The notes under the pieces were generated by a model that saw nothing but the letters and a program-made list of their open reading frames with translations, did no database searches and was not told the origin of the DNA. 45,345 bases of DNA from the NCBI GenBank assembly GCA_021151835.1, contig JAGKWO010000038.1:1-45345 (forward strand), read 5' to 3'. This document shows positions 33,927 through 42,819 of the stretch, piece by piece. Each line of letters opens with the position of its first letter. The stretch's first letter is position 1. The position numbers were made by a program, and so were the translations under genes. The stretch comes from Gammaproteobacteria bacterium (lineage in GTDB: Bacteria; Pseudomonadota; Gammaproteobacteria; Pseudomonadales; Cellvibrionaceae).

Positions 33927-34961
33927 TTATTTTTCTGCGCTGGTGCCCAAAGTTAATTCTTTATCGTTGGTAGCTGTACGTTTCTTTATAAACCCCAGGC
34001 ATCCAAATCCAAATACCAAAACTGCTAGATCGCGCACGCGCATTAAAGCGATTGTCGCCAGCGCTGACTCCATCGGCAAAGCCAGGTAATGAAATGTCCA
34101 GAATACGGCCGCTTCCATAGTGCCTATACCGCCGGGGAGAGGAAGTAATAATGCGAGGCGCAATGCGACAAATAATAAAAGGAAGCCAGTTAATGGCAGT
34201 GGGGTATCGGTTAACCAAAGAATGAGTTGCAGTTCAGCGATAAGGCCGATCCAGCCAAGCGCAGATAGCAGCGCGGCGTAGAGCAAACGCTTGCGTTGAT
34301 ATTGCAGGCAAGTGCGCAACTCTTCACCTAATAAATTCCATTGGGTTTTTATATGGCGTAAATAACGATGGGCTTGCCAGCTATGGGTGACTTTATTGAA
34401 ACGATGCACGATCCATAAGGGTTGTTTGAATACGAGCGCAGCAAAAACAGTAAGCAGCGCCAATACGGCAATCAAGGCAATGAGAATTGTGTTCCAATTG
34501 GCGGTGGTGTTGGCGGAAGAGCCCAGTAATAGCAACACCCCTAGCGCTAGCACCGAAAAATTTACCCAGAGCTCATAGAAACGATCCAGCCCCAAGGATA
34601 GTAACGCTTTATGCAAAGGTAATTGCGAATTGCGCCAGAGCCAGAAAATTTGCAATGGCTCACCGCCAAATTGTGGGCCAGGGGTAATAAAGCTGATGGT
34701 TTGCCCTGCCTGCCGAATGAACAATAGTTGGAAAAATTTTACCGGTGCCTGGATCGCACGGCTGAGCACTAACCAGCGAAAATTAAATATAAAAATAATA
34801 ATGAGGTTTGCACTAAACAGGATGAAATAATCATGCGCATGCAGGCGTTTCAGGTTGTTGAGTATTTCATTAACAGGCAGCTGCGATAAAGTCCAGCCGG
34901 CAAGCACCAATGCGGCAATCCACAGCAGGGCAACCAGTAATGTTGCTTTGGTCTTGCTCAT
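33927..34961 (-). CDS. MprF/AglD-type membrane protein (LPG synthase TM domain, UPF0104)
   Basis: 344 residues from ATG 34961; about eight transmembrane helices. FIRQAGQTISFITPGPQFGG with EPLQ and LLLPLPGGIGTMEAAVFWTF are the two signature blocks of the lysylphosphatidylglycerol synthetase N-terminal (UPF0104) flippase-like family. There is no cytosolic aminoacyl-transferase domain, so it is not a full MprF; members of this size are thought to flip or present lipid-linked products. Its start overlaps the stop of the CDP-alcohol phosphatidyltransferase by 4 bases, so the two are translated together and probably act on the same lipid. Confidence 0.88.
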   Translation of the reverse strand: MSKTKATLLVALLWIAALVLAGWTLSQLPVNEILNNLKRLHAHDYFILFSANLIIIFIFNFRWLVLSRAIQAPVKFFQLLFIRQAGQTISFITPGPQFGGEPLQIFWLWRNSQLPLHKALLSLGLDRFYELWVNFSVLALGVLLLLGSSANTTANWNTILIALIAVLALLTVFAALVFKQPLWIVHRFNKVTHSWQAHRYLRHIKTQWNLLGEELRTCLQYQRKRLLYAALLSALGWIGLIAELQLILWLTDTPLPLTGFLLLFVALRLALLLPLPGGIGTMEAAVFWTFHYLALPMESALATIALMRVRDLAVLVFGFGCLGFIKKRTATNDKELTLGTSAEK

Positions 34962-36085
34962 TGGGTTCCATCCTGGCGATTTACCCAGGCATCGTCACCG
35001 CGCCACAACGCATAATTGCCCGGTCCGAGCAAGAGCAGCCAACTACAGGTGAAAAGCAGGGCAGGTTGGTGCCATTCATTCATTAAATAACTGCATAGCA
35101 TTAATAACAAAAGTGCAGCGATACGCGCGCCCGCACCCAATAAAATCAAAGTGGCGCCTATCGCAATTGCCACAGTGCTAGCGGTGGATAATAAATCGTC
35201 GATGTAAATCAGGAAAAAAATCAGCGTGGAAATAATAATGCGCAAGGCCGGCTGGAACAGGTATTTACTGAGCGCGTCGAGTTCGGAAAAAAAGGCCAGG
35301 GTTTTGGCGTCGGTCCCATCGATACGGCCTGAAACTATCAACCAATCCACCACGAAACCAATCAGGATTGGCAACATAAAGGCGGTGCCGAGCAGTACGG
35401 TGGAACTCGCAGGAAATATGGGCAATAAAACGACCGCAACGAAGCCCATTTGAAATCCGGCAAAGGCGCGGCGTAATTGGCTGGGTAACAGGGGGTAGGT
35501 TGGGTAGTTGTGTTTGTGTCGCCAGTAAAGCCCGAAAATAAACACGTAATAGGCGAGGCTGACCGCAAAAAAACTCCAATGCAATTTACCGAATTGAATC
35601 GCAAGTAATGGCGCAATTAATAAACCCAACGCATCAAACAGTGTATCCAGTTCACTGCCGAGTAAACTGGTCCTGCCGGTACGGCGCGCGACAAAACCAT
35701 CAATGCGATCCAATATGGCGGCGGCGCTATACAGCAAACCTGGTAACCAGGCAATTGCGCCGACGGGGTCCGGTTGGAATAAAAAGCCTCCGGTTAACGC
35801 AATTAATCCGCCACGTAACAACGTGAGGTGATTCGCCCGGCCAAGATTTGGAAATGCGGGCGAGCTTTCATCAGGACGATTTAACGCCGCGCGTTTCCAG
35901 GTTTGCCACCAGCAAAAAAACCAAATGCTGGTGGCGAGTGACATAAAAATTGCCGGGTGAATAGTTGTGGCAGGGGAAATCCAGAAAATGCTACTGAATA
36001 AAACAATAATCAATAAACCCGCACCGCCAATAACGCGCAACTCTTTATAAATGCGCAACTCGTTAGGGATAGTTGTGCTGTGCAT
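34958..36085 (-). CDS. CDP-alcohol phosphatidyltransferase family membrane protein
   Basis: 375 residues from ATG 36085. The family motif D-G-x2-A-R-x8-G-x3-D-x3-D is complete (DGFVARRTGRTSLLGSELD, then TLFD, near residues 145-168), so a magnesium-dependent transfer of a phospho-alcohol group from a CDP-linked donor is expected. About nine hydrophobic segments, with extra C-terminal helices beyond the roughly 200-residue PgsA or PssA size. The long N-terminal extension and large size fit neither PgsA nor PssA well, so a specialised lipid is likely. It overlaps the MprF-like gene by 4 bases and follows the manganese exporter gene by 44. Confidence 0.9.
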   Translation of the reverse strand: MHSTTIPNELRIYKELRVIGGAGLLIIVLFSSIFWISPATTIHPAIFMSLATSIWFFCWWQTWKRAALNRPDESSPAFPNLGRANHLTLLRGGLIALTGGFLFQPDPVGAIAWLPGLLYSAAAILDRIDGFVARRTGRTSLLGSELDTLFDALGLLIAPLLAIQFGKLHWSFFAVSLAYYVFIFGLYWRHKHNYPTYPLLPSQLRRAFAGFQMGFVAVVLLPIFPASSTVLLGTAFMLPILIGFVVDWLIVSGRIDGTDAKTLAFFSELDALSKYLFQPALRIIISTLIFFLIYIDDLLSTASTVAIAIGATLILLGAGARIAALLLLMLCSYLMNEWHQPALLFTCSWLLLLGPGNYALWRGDDAWVNRQDGTQ

Positions 36086-36129
36086 GTTAGTGGCCTTTTA
36101 AAAATTATTGTTTTGGGACGCTACGCATT

Positions 36130-36699
36130 TTACGCATTAATCAGTGTGACGATACCCATGCCAATAAAAATCACGCAGGCCGCTTTGTGAGCGAAACCGA
36201 GCGGTAATTTATCCATTATCCATTTACCCGCAAAAATAACCGGCACGTTGGCAATGAGCATTCCGAGCGTTGTTCCAGCGATGACGGCTATGGTCATCAA
36301 CGCATCCGCAGAATATTTCGCTGCGAGAATAACAGTAGCAATTTGGGTTTTATCGCCAATCTCGGCAAGGAAAAATAATACGAGCGTGGCAACAAAGGGA
36401 CCATAGTTAGCAAAACGGCCCATTTCATCATCTTCTTTATCGGGAATTAATAACCAGAGGCCAATCGCGATAAAACTTCCGCCAATGATCCACGGAATCC
36501 AGTGTTGTGGAATTACATCGGCTAACACGGCACCCAGCCAGGCAGAAAGGGCATGGTTAACCAATGTTGCTACTAACACACCCAGGCTAATAACCCACGG
36601 GCGGCCATAGCGTGCGGCGAGGAACAGGGCGAGTAATTGGGTTTTATCACCGATTTCTGCAATAGAAACAGCAAGTGTTGAACTGAGGAATGCTTCCAT
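36130..36699 (-). CDS. mneA: GDT1/TMEM165 (UPF0016) family manganese exporter
   Basis: 189 residues from ATG 36699. The longer frame to 36834 is rejected because it reads through a riboswitch. Two repeats each carry the E-x-G-D-K-T motif: VSIAEIGDKTQLLALFLAAR near residue 11 and FFLAEIGDKTQIATVILAAK near 110, separated by a DKEDDE loop; six helices in total. Bacterial members (MneA in Vibrio) export Mn2+. The yybP-ykoY riboswitch in the leader strongly supports manganese. The symbol follows the Vibrio name; some genomes use other names. Confidence 0.93.
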   Translation of the reverse strand: MEAFLSSTLAVSIAEIGDKTQLLALFLAARYGRPWVISLGVLVATLVNHALSAWLGAVLADVIPQHWIPWIIGGSFIAIGLWLLIPDKEDDEMGRFANYGPFVATLVLFFLAEIGDKTQIATVILAAKYSADALMTIAVIAGTTLGMLIANVPVIFAGKWIMDKLPLGFAHKAACVIFIGMGIVTLINA

Positions 36700-36713
36700 T
36701 ATTAAAAGTACCA

Positions 36714-36911
36714 GGGCGGGATGAATACATGAGATACAACCGTGTCCCGCCCGGGGCCACAGTGGTATCTCAGGTCTCATCAATCCGATGTGGTGAGCGA
36801 TGCGTGATCGCCGCACAGAGGACGCTTTTGCCATATCGATTGAGCGATAAGTTTGTTGACAAAAGCGCTCGGCATTTAACGTTAATGCCGGAGCAGATTA
36901 CTCCCCCGAGA
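36714..36911 (-). promoter_or_regulatory. yybP-ykoY manganese riboswitch with expression platform
   Basis: Read on the minus strand, the aptamer opens with CTCGGGGGAGTA and contains GTCAACAAACT and GATGAGACC, the conserved landmarks of the yybP-ykoY family. P1 can form between CTCGGGG (36904-36910) and CCCCGGG (36750-36756). The 3' arm of P1 overlaps the first arm of a second hairpin, GGGCGGGA (36745-36752) with TCCCGCCC (36714-36721), 14 bases before the ATG. Mn2+-stabilised P1 should therefore prevent that hairpin and turn the exporter gene on. Confidence 0.85.
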
Positions 36912-37055
36912 GGGTGCACGCATTATAGAGAGGGTAAATAAATGCGACAACCCCGGCACGGCGAATAACACAATCTATTTGCAGTCTCCAGCCAATGATT
37001 TGACTGCAATTGCCCATGCTCTTTTTAACTTATTGAAATAAAAGAAAAAATTAGA

Positions 37056-37072
37056 TTGGCATTGCGATTGCA
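37056..37072 (+). promoter_or_regulatory. Sigma-54-type promoter upstream of fleSR
   Basis: TTGGCATTGCGATTGCA has the -24 GG and -12 GC ten bases apart and matches TTGGCAN7TTGCA. It is 95 bases before fleS, agreeing with RpoN-dependent fleSR in Pseudomonas and flrBC in Vibrio. Confidence 0.75.
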
Positions 37073-37167
37073 ATTACCCCGGTATCCACAGATAAACGTA
37101 AAAAATCCGATGGATTATTGACGCTTACTTCTGAATTGCGAACAAGAAAAGGTTACTCGGGGTATCT

Positions 37168-38451
37168 ATGACGCAAGCAGCATCCAGTTTGGTAAAAGCA
37201 CCAGCCGCTAAAGGTCGTCGGTTGAGTCTGTTATTGCCAGATAGTGATACCGGCAGTCCGGTAATTCACGGCCCCGATTTACTTGTCGCCGATAAAGGAC
37301 AGGAATTGCACACGCTGTTCAACGAAATGTCCGAACAATTGGCCGATTCGTATCACTTGCTGGAACACCGTGTTGCCGAGTTAAACCAGGAGCTGAACCA
37401 CCTCAGTGACCGCCGTTTGCAAGAATTGGCGGAGAAAGAGCAGCTCGCGAATCGCCTGGAAAGCCTGCTTAATTTTTTGCCAGGTGGGGTGGTGGTGCTG
37501 GATTCCTCCGGTTACGTGTCCGAATGTAATCCGGCGGCGAAAGATTTATTGGGTGAGCCATTACAGGGGCAATTGTGGCGCGATGTAATCAAGCGCAGTT
37601 TTTCCCCGCGCCAGGATGATGGCCATGAAGTGTCACTACAGGATGGCCGCCGTATCAGTATCCAGACGCGCAACCTGGGTGAAGATGGCCAGATTATTTT
37701 ACTGACTGACCAAACCGAAACCCGCCGTTTGCAAGGTGAATTAAGCCGGCATGAACGCTTGTCTGCCCTGGGCAAAATGATGAGCGCATTAGCCCATCAA
37801 ATCCGCACGCCCTTGTCATCTGCCATGTTGTACGCCGGGCATTTATGCAGCGGCAAACTGGATGAAGAACGCCGCCAGCAATTTTCGGAAAAGATTCTCG
37901 GACGTTTGAATAATATTGAGCGGCAAGTCCAGGACATGTTGTTCTATGTGAAAGGTGAGTTGGCATTAAACGATGTGATTAGCGTCGCGCAATTACAGGA
38001 AGAGCTGGCGGAAGCAATGGAGGTTCCATTGATGACCAGCGAGTCCACGTGCGAGTGGGTAATCCATTGCCGGGAAAATTATATTCAATGCAACCGCGAC
38101 GCATTGGTTGGCGCCTTGTTGAACCTGGTGAATAACGCGATCCAGGCGGTAGAGAAAAAAGCGCATTTGCGGATTGAATTTAATAGTTATCCGCACGCGT
38201 TGCACGATAGCAAATTAGCAAACGAAGTGCCGCAACTCTGGATTCGTGTGTGCGATAAAGGGCCGGGAATTCCGGCAGAGATGTTATCGAATGTGGGCGA
38301 TTTATTTGTCACCACCAAAGCCCAGGGTACAGGCCTGGGGTTGAGTGTCGTAAAGGCCGTAGCGCGCGCCCACAAAGGTAAATTTTTACTGCAATCCACC
38401 GCAGGCAAAGGCACCTGTGCCAGTGTGTTGTTACCGTTTGCTAAATTTTAA
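37168..38451 (+). CDS. fleS: Flagellar two-component sensor histidine kinase FleS/FlrB
   Basis: 427 residues from ATG 37168, cytosolic (no membrane segment). A coiled-coil region (LLEHRVAELNQELNHLSDRR, about 70-95) precedes a PAS domain (NFLPGGVVVLDSSGYVSECN, about 105-185). Then come the HisKA H-box ALAHQIRTPLSSAMLYAGHL (phospho-His near 210) and the ATPase domain with the N-box NLVNNAIQAVEKK, DKGPGIP and TTKAQGTGLGLSVVKAVARA. FleS phosphorylates FleR to activate mid-class flagellar genes. It is followed 115 bases later by fleR and preceded by a sigma-54-like promoter. Confidence 0.95.
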   Translation: MTQAASSLVKAPAAKGRRLSLLLPDSDTGSPVIHGPDLLVADKGQELHTLFNEMSEQLADSYHLLEHRVAELNQELNHLSDRRLQELAEKEQLANRLESLLNFLPGGVVVLDSSGYVSECNPAAKDLLGEPLQGQLWRDVIKRSFSPRQDDGHEVSLQDGRRISIQTRNLGEDGQIILLTDQTETRRLQGELSRHERLSALGKMMSALAHQIRTPLSSAMLYAGHLCSGKLDEERRQQFSEKILGRLNNIERQVQDMLFYVKGELALNDVISVAQLQEELAEAMEVPLMTSESTCEWVIHCRENYIQCNRDALVGALLNLVNNAIQAVEKKAHLRIEFNSYPHALHDSKLANEVPQLWIRVCDKGPGIPAEMLSNVGDLFVTTKAQGTGLGLSVVKAVARAHKGKFLLQSTAGKGTCASVLLPFAKF

Positions 38452-38566
38452 TTTGTTTTGCGTTATCAGTTTGCGTAGTTGCAGCGTCACTGCTTATCGA
38501 TGCTGGTTTTAATTTAATTTTTTATTAACGTCATTAGTCCTAACGTTATTTTTCTGGAGAATAGTC

Positions 38567-40141
38567 ATGGCCCTGGCATTGCAACAAGCGTCATTTGAAA
38601 GTGCAATCAAAGTGCTGGTTGTTGAAGATGACAACAATTTGCGCGAAGCCTTAACCGATACGCTGCAATTGGCAGATTATTCTGTTGTCGCTGTGAATAG
38701 TGCGGAAGAAGCGATCAGGCAACTGGCTGATTACCAGGATATCCGTATGATCGTTTCCGATGTGAATATGGGGGCACTGAGTGGTCACGATTTATTGAAA
38801 ATCGTGAAAAAAGACTATCCGCACATTCCAATGATGCTGATTACTGCTTATGCCAGTATCAGTGAATCAGTCGATGCCATGAAGCATGGCGCGGTGGATT
38901 ATCTGGTTAAACCTTTTGCGCCGCAAACGCTGGTGGAAACGGTCGCGCGCCATTTGGGCGTAGCGCAATTCTCCGGCGATGAGCCGGTGGCAATGGCGCC
39001 ATCCAGCAAACAATTATTGCAATTGGCGCAACGCGTTGCGCAATCCGATTCCACGGTATTGATCGTAGGTGAATCGGGTACCGGTAAAGAGGTGCTGGCG
39101 CGTTATATTCACGATCACTCGCCGCGTCGCAACCAACCTTTTATCGCCATCAACTGCGCTGCTATTCCGGAAAATATGCTGGAAGCGATGTTATTCGGCC
39201 ATGAAAAAGGCGCTTATACCGGTGCACACACCAGTAGCCCCGGTAAATTTGAGCAAGCCAATGGCGGCACATTGTTATTGGATGAAATTTCCGAAATGGA
39301 TATCGGCTTGCAAGCTAAATTATTGCGAGTGTTGCAAGAGCGCGAAGTTGAGCGTTTGGGGGGGCGTAAAACAATCAAGCTCGATGTGCGTGTTATTGCA
39401 ACATCCAACCGCGACATGCGCAGTGAAGTCGTTGCTGCGAAATTCCGCGAAGACTTGTATTACCGTTTAAGTGTGTTGCCACTGCAATGGGCACCGCTGC
39501 GTGATCGCCTGGAAGATATTATTCCGCTTGCCGATAAATTGTTGCAAAAACACGCGCACAAGCAGAATCGTCGCGGTGTGAGTTTGTCGCCTTCCGCACA
39601 GCAACAATTGCTTGCCTATCCGTGGCCGGGCAATGTGCGTGAATTGGACAATATTATGCAGCGCGCCTTGATTTTGCAGCCGGGAAAATCGATCCAGGCC
39701 GATGATTTGGGTTTGAGTGGCCATGGTACCTATTCACAAAGTCCAACGCATTACAGCCAAAAACCTAATTTGCTGGAAGCTGCACAAGTAATTGGTGGAC
39801 CGGTGGAAATTATTGCGCCGGCGGTGGAACCGCACCATCAACCATCGCCTGGTGCGCCGGCTTATGCAAACAATGCGTATCGCACCAGTCAGTTTTCTGT
39901 CGGTAATCTGGCGGGCGATAATATTGCGTTAATCAGCAATACCCCGGTGCACCATTCATCGTTGAACAATCCCGCACTTGGTAATGATTTAAAACAACGC
40001 GAATACGAAATTATTATGAATACCCTGCGGATAGAGCGCGGCAGCCGTAAAAACACTGCTGAACGTTTGGGGATTAGCGCACGTACCTTGCGTTATAAAA
40101 TTGCGCGTTTGCGTGAAGAAGGGTATGAAATTACCGAATAA
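38567..40141 (+). CDS. fleR: Sigma-54-dependent flagellar response regulator FleR/FlrC
   Basis: 524 residues from ATG 38567 with GGAG upstream. The receiver domain (VLVVEDDNNLREAL; phospho-Asp near 64 in IVSDVNMG; VKPF) precedes an AAA+ domain with GESGTGKEVLARYIHDHSPR (Walker A, near 167), GHEKGAYTGAHTSS (GAFTGA motif with Phe to Tyr, common and functional), LLLDEISEMD (Walker B) and WPGNVRELDNIMQRA. A Gln/Pro/His-rich linker leads to a Fis-type helix-turn-helix (KNTAERLGISARTLRYKI) near the C-terminus. It activates RpoN promoters of hook and basal-body genes such as the fliE operon. A terminator follows. Confidence 0.96.
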   Translation: MALALQQASFESAIKVLVVEDDNNLREALTDTLQLADYSVVAVNSAEEAIRQLADYQDIRMIVSDVNMGALSGHDLLKIVKKDYPHIPMMLITAYASISESVDAMKHGAVDYLVKPFAPQTLVETVARHLGVAQFSGDEPVAMAPSSKQLLQLAQRVAQSDSTVLIVGESGTGKEVLARYIHDHSPRRNQPFIAINCAAIPENMLEAMLFGHEKGAYTGAHTSSPGKFEQANGGTLLLDEISEMDIGLQAKLLRVLQEREVERLGGRKTIKLDVRVIATSNRDMRSEVVAAKFREDLYYRLSVLPLQWAPLRDRLEDIIPLADKLLQKHAHKQNRRGVSLSPSAQQQLLAYPWPGNVRELDNIMQRALILQPGKSIQADDLGLSGHGTYSQSPTHYSQKPNLLEAAQVIGGPVEIIAPAVEPHHQPSPGAPAYANNAYRTSQFSVGNLAGDNIALISNTPVHHSSLNNPALGNDLKQREYEIIMNTLRIERGSRKNTAERLGISARTLRYKIARLREEGYEITE

Positions 40142-40149
40142 CCATGAAG

Positions 40150-40182
40150 AAATTGCCCCACGAGCCTGTGGGGCAATTTTTA
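40150..40182. terminator. Rho-independent terminator after fleR
   Basis: AAATTGCCCCAC, loop GAGCCT, GTGGGGCAATTT, then TTT, 8 bases past the fleR stop; it can also serve the convergent gene at 40214. Confidence 0.9.
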
Positions 40183-40213
40183 TGTGAAATGCTACGGAGA
40201 TGTGAATGTCATC

Positions 40214-40414
40214 CTAGTGCAAAAAATCAAACTCATATTCGCAAGTTTCGCGCGCTAGTTTTTTAGCTTCCCATTTTTCTTCCAATTTACGGCGACACTC
40301 CATATTGCGGCGAATTTGCTGGCGCTTGCTTTTGGAGACCACTACATCGGCGAGAAAACTCGCCATCGCACTTTCCAATAATTCCTGTTCGTTAACCAAT
40401 TCGATGTTGTTCAT
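40214..40414 (-). CDS. Small charged protein of unknown function (possibly PA3496-like)
   Basis: 66 residues from ATG 40414, preceded by GAGGAG at good spacing; the frame extends upstream to 40471 but lacks a better start. No membrane segment; the C-terminal half is strongly charged (KSKRQQIRRNMECRRKLEEK) and ends ARETCEYEFDFLH. The Arg/Glu-rich helix with an acidic aromatic end recalls the PA3496 family of small proteins, but the similarity is weak. It lies convergent to fleR and divergent from the fliE operon. Confidence 0.7.
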   Translation of the reverse strand: MNNIELVNEQELLESAMASFLADVVVSKSKRQQIRRNMECRRKLEEKWEAKKLARETCEYEFDFLH

Positions 40415-40566
40415 GAAAAGCTCCTCGGGGCGGGGCATTACCGGTGTTTTCGCTGGGATCTTATGCCGCACTAATGACAGATACGTGAAACCTCTGCGAC
40501 AAATTGATTACGGTTTTTGATCAGGTTTCAGGCTAATTCTGGCAAGCGATTGCCGTGCGGCAAATC

Positions 40567-40583
40567 TTGGCCTGCTTTGTGCA
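40567..40583 (+). promoter_or_regulatory. Sigma-54-type promoter upstream of fliE
   Basis: TTGGCCTGCTTTGTGCA has GG and GC ten bases apart, 83 bases before the fliE ATG. In Pseudomonas fliEFGHIJ is RpoN- and FleQ-dependent, and this site fits that. Confidence 0.65.
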
Positions 40584-40665
40584 AAATCCCCTGCAATGAC
40601 GAATTTTCTCGCTGTTCTGCCAAATTTTTGTCAGTACACACAGTGAATAGAGTGGGGACTTGATC

Positions 40666-41040
40666 ATGACTGATCGCGTAGATATCAACCGTTTGCTTGG
40701 CGATATGCGTAACCTGAAAGCGCAAACACAGGTATTCCAACGCCCGCAAGGTGTTGGTGATACACCTGCCGGTATGCGCAGCCTGGGCGCGTTGCCTGTT
40801 GAAGGCACCGTTAAAACCCCGAGCTTTGGCGATTTAATGACGCAGGCCGTCAATAAAGTTAACGAAGTGCAAAAGACCTCCAGCGCGATGGCGGAAGCTT
40901 ATGAGCGCGGTGTTGCGGGCGTGGACATTACCGATGTGATGGTCGCCTCGCAAAAAGCATCGGTCGCGTTTCAGGCAACCGTGCAAGTGCGCAATAAATT
41001 GATTGACGCCTATCGCGATGTCATGAACATGCCAATCTGA
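40666..41040 (+). CDS. fliE: Flagellar hook-basal body protein FliE
   Basis: 124 residues from ATG 40666 with GGGGA upstream; the frame's TTG 40660 is disfavoured. FliE joins the MS ring to the proximal rod. The C-terminal half is diagnostic: FGDLMTQAVNKVNEVQKTSS, DITDVMVASQKASVAFQATV and VRNKLIDAYRDVMNMPI, the last motif being the family end. The N-terminal part (NRLLGDMRNLKAQTQVFQRP) is variable as usual. It is the first gene of the fliEFGHI operon, 66 bases before fliF. Confidence 0.96.
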   Translation: MTDRVDINRLLGDMRNLKAQTQVFQRPQGVGDTPAGMRSLGALPVEGTVKTPSFGDLMTQAVNKVNEVQKTSSAMAEAYERGVAGVDITDVMVASQKASVAFQATVQVRNKLIDAYRDVMNMPI

Positions 41041-41106
41041 TTCATCACCGATTGTTGGCGATAAAGAACATCTAACCGTTAAACGTAATTCCAGGGTGTA
41101 AAAATT

Positions 41107-42819
41107 ATGGCTACTCCTGCCACCGCTGATAATGACAACTTGCCGGCTGAGAAAAGTAAAATCGGTGGCGATTTCCTGGAAGGTTTAAGCAGCCTGAATT
41201 TATTGCGTCAGGTGGGGTTGATGATCACGCTGGCAGCCAGCGTTGCCATTGGTTTTGCGGTGGTGATGTGGATCCAGGGGGATGATTATCGCCCGCTCTA
41301 TGGCCGCATGGATAATCTGGATGCGGGCAATGTGATTGAAGTGCTCGAACAAAACCAGATCAAATTTAAAGTGGACCAAAATTCCGGCGCGATTCTGGTT
41401 GCCGCTGAAGATGTGCACATGGCGCGCTTGAAACTGGCGGAATTCGGTTTGCCTTCCAACCCTACCCAGGGTTTTGAGTTAATGGATAAAGAGCAGCCAT
41501 TGGGTACCAGCCAGTTTGTAGAGGGCACCCGCTATCAACGCAGTATCGAAGGTGAACTCGCACGCACCATCACCAGTATTACCACTATTCGCAGCGCGCG
41601 CGTGCATTTGGCGATTCCGAAGAAAACCGTCTTTGTGCGCGATGCAACCAACCCAACGGCATCTGTTTTTGTCGAAGTATTTGCCGGCAGGAGTGTTGAT
41701 CCTTCACAAGTGAAAGCCATTATGAATCTGGTGGCATCATCTGTGCCCGGAATGAAAATGGCCGATGTCACCGTAGTGGACCAACACGGCAATTTGTTAT
41801 CCACGGGCGAAGAAAGCGCCGATTTGTTGCTCGCCGAAAAACAACACAAATATTCACAGGAAGTGGAATCCAGTGTTATCAAGCGCATTAACAGTATTCT
41901 TGAGCCGGTTGTGGGAAGCGGTAAATTCCGCGCGGAAGTTAGCGCAGATGTGGATTTCACCGCGGTTGAACAAGCGGCAGAAACATTTAACCCGGATTTG
42001 CCCGCCATTCGTTCTGAGCAAACATTAAATGAAACCCGGCGCGCGGGTGACACTGCGGCGGGTATTCCCGGTGCATTGACGAATCAACCACCGGGAACAA
42101 CGACGCAGGTTCCGGAGCAAGTTGATCCCGCTACCGGCCAGCCAATTACACCGCCGCAGCCAACGAATAATCGTGAGCAGGCAACCCGCAATTACGAGTT
42201 GGATCGCACTGTGAGTTACACCAAGCACCAACAAGGCTCGCTGAAACGTTTAACCGTTGCCGTCGTGGTGGACGATAAAGTGACCGTTAATCCTGATGGC
42301 ACCCAAACTATTACGCCCTGGACCGAGAATGAACTGGAACGCCTGTCTATACTGGTGAGGGACGCGGTGGGCTTCAGTGCAGTGCGTGGTGATAGCGTCA
42401 ATGTGTTGAACTCGCCGTTTGCCAATCGTGTGGTCGATCCCAATGCGGGCATGGATGAAACCCCCTGGTGGGAACAATGGATCATGCCCAACATCAAATA
42501 CATTGCGAGCGTGCTGGTTATCCTGCTTATCGTATTTGGTTTGTTGCGCCCGATGTTCAAGAGCCTTTCCAAGCAAGGCGGAAAATTGGCGGAAGAAGAA
42601 GAGGCCCGTCAATTGGCAGCGCTGGAAGCGGCTGGTGGTATGGCGGGTTTGGAAAATATGTCGGATGAAACAGTAACCCTGACCGGTGGTCACGCGTTGC
42701 TATTACCCGGACCAGAGCAAGGCTACGAAGAACAAATTAATGCTATTAAAGGTTTGATTGCCGATGATCCGGGCCGTGTAGCCCAGGTTGTTAAAAAGTG
42801 GATAAATCGCGATGACTGA
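41107..42819 (+). CDS. fliF: Flagellar MS-ring protein FliF
   Basis: 570 residues from ATG 41107. FliF forms the MS ring in the inner membrane. Transmembrane helices at about 33-55 (MITLAASVAIGFAVVMWIQG) and 462-480 (YIASVLVILLIVFGLLRPMF) bracket the periplasmic ring-building domains: RPLYGRMDNLDAGNVIEVLE, EGTRYQRSIEGELARTITSI, RVHLAIPKKTVFVRD, SVPGMKMADVTVVDQHGNLL. A Pro/Gln/Thr-rich variable loop (TGQPITPPQPTNN) lies near 340-352. The cytosolic C-terminus, EEQINAIKGLIADDPGRVAQ, binds FliG. Its stop overlaps fliG by 8 bases. Confidence 0.98.
   Translation: MATPATADNDNLPAEKSKIGGDFLEGLSSLNLLRQVGLMITLAASVAIGFAVVMWIQGDDYRPLYGRMDNLDAGNVIEVLEQNQIKFKVDQNSGAILVAAEDVHMARLKLAEFGLPSNPTQGFELMDKEQPLGTSQFVEGTRYQRSIEGELARTITSITTIRSARVHLAIPKKTVFVRDATNPTASVFVEVFAGRSVDPSQVKAIMNLVASSVPGMKMADVTVVDQHGNLLSTGEESADLLLAEKQHKYSQEVESSVIKRINSILEPVVGSGKFRAEVSADVDFTAVEQAAETFNPDLPAIRSEQTLNETRRAGDTAAGIPGALTNQPPGTTTQVPEQVDPATGQPITPPQPTNNREQATRNYELDRTVSYTKHQQGSLKRLTVAVVVDDKVTVNPDGTQTITPWTENELERLSILVRDAVGFSAVRGDSVNVLNSPFANRVVDPNAGMDETPWWEQWIMPNIKYIASVLVILLIVFGLLRPMFKSLSKQGGKLAEEEEARQLAALEAAGGMAGLENMSDETVTLTGGHALLLPGPEQGYEEQINAIKGLIADDPGRVAQVVKKWINRDD

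Noticed and set aside
40546..40560. Alternative sigma-54-like site CTGGCAAGCGATTGC before fliE
   Set aside because: GG and GC are only nine bases apart; the site at 40567 has the required spacing.
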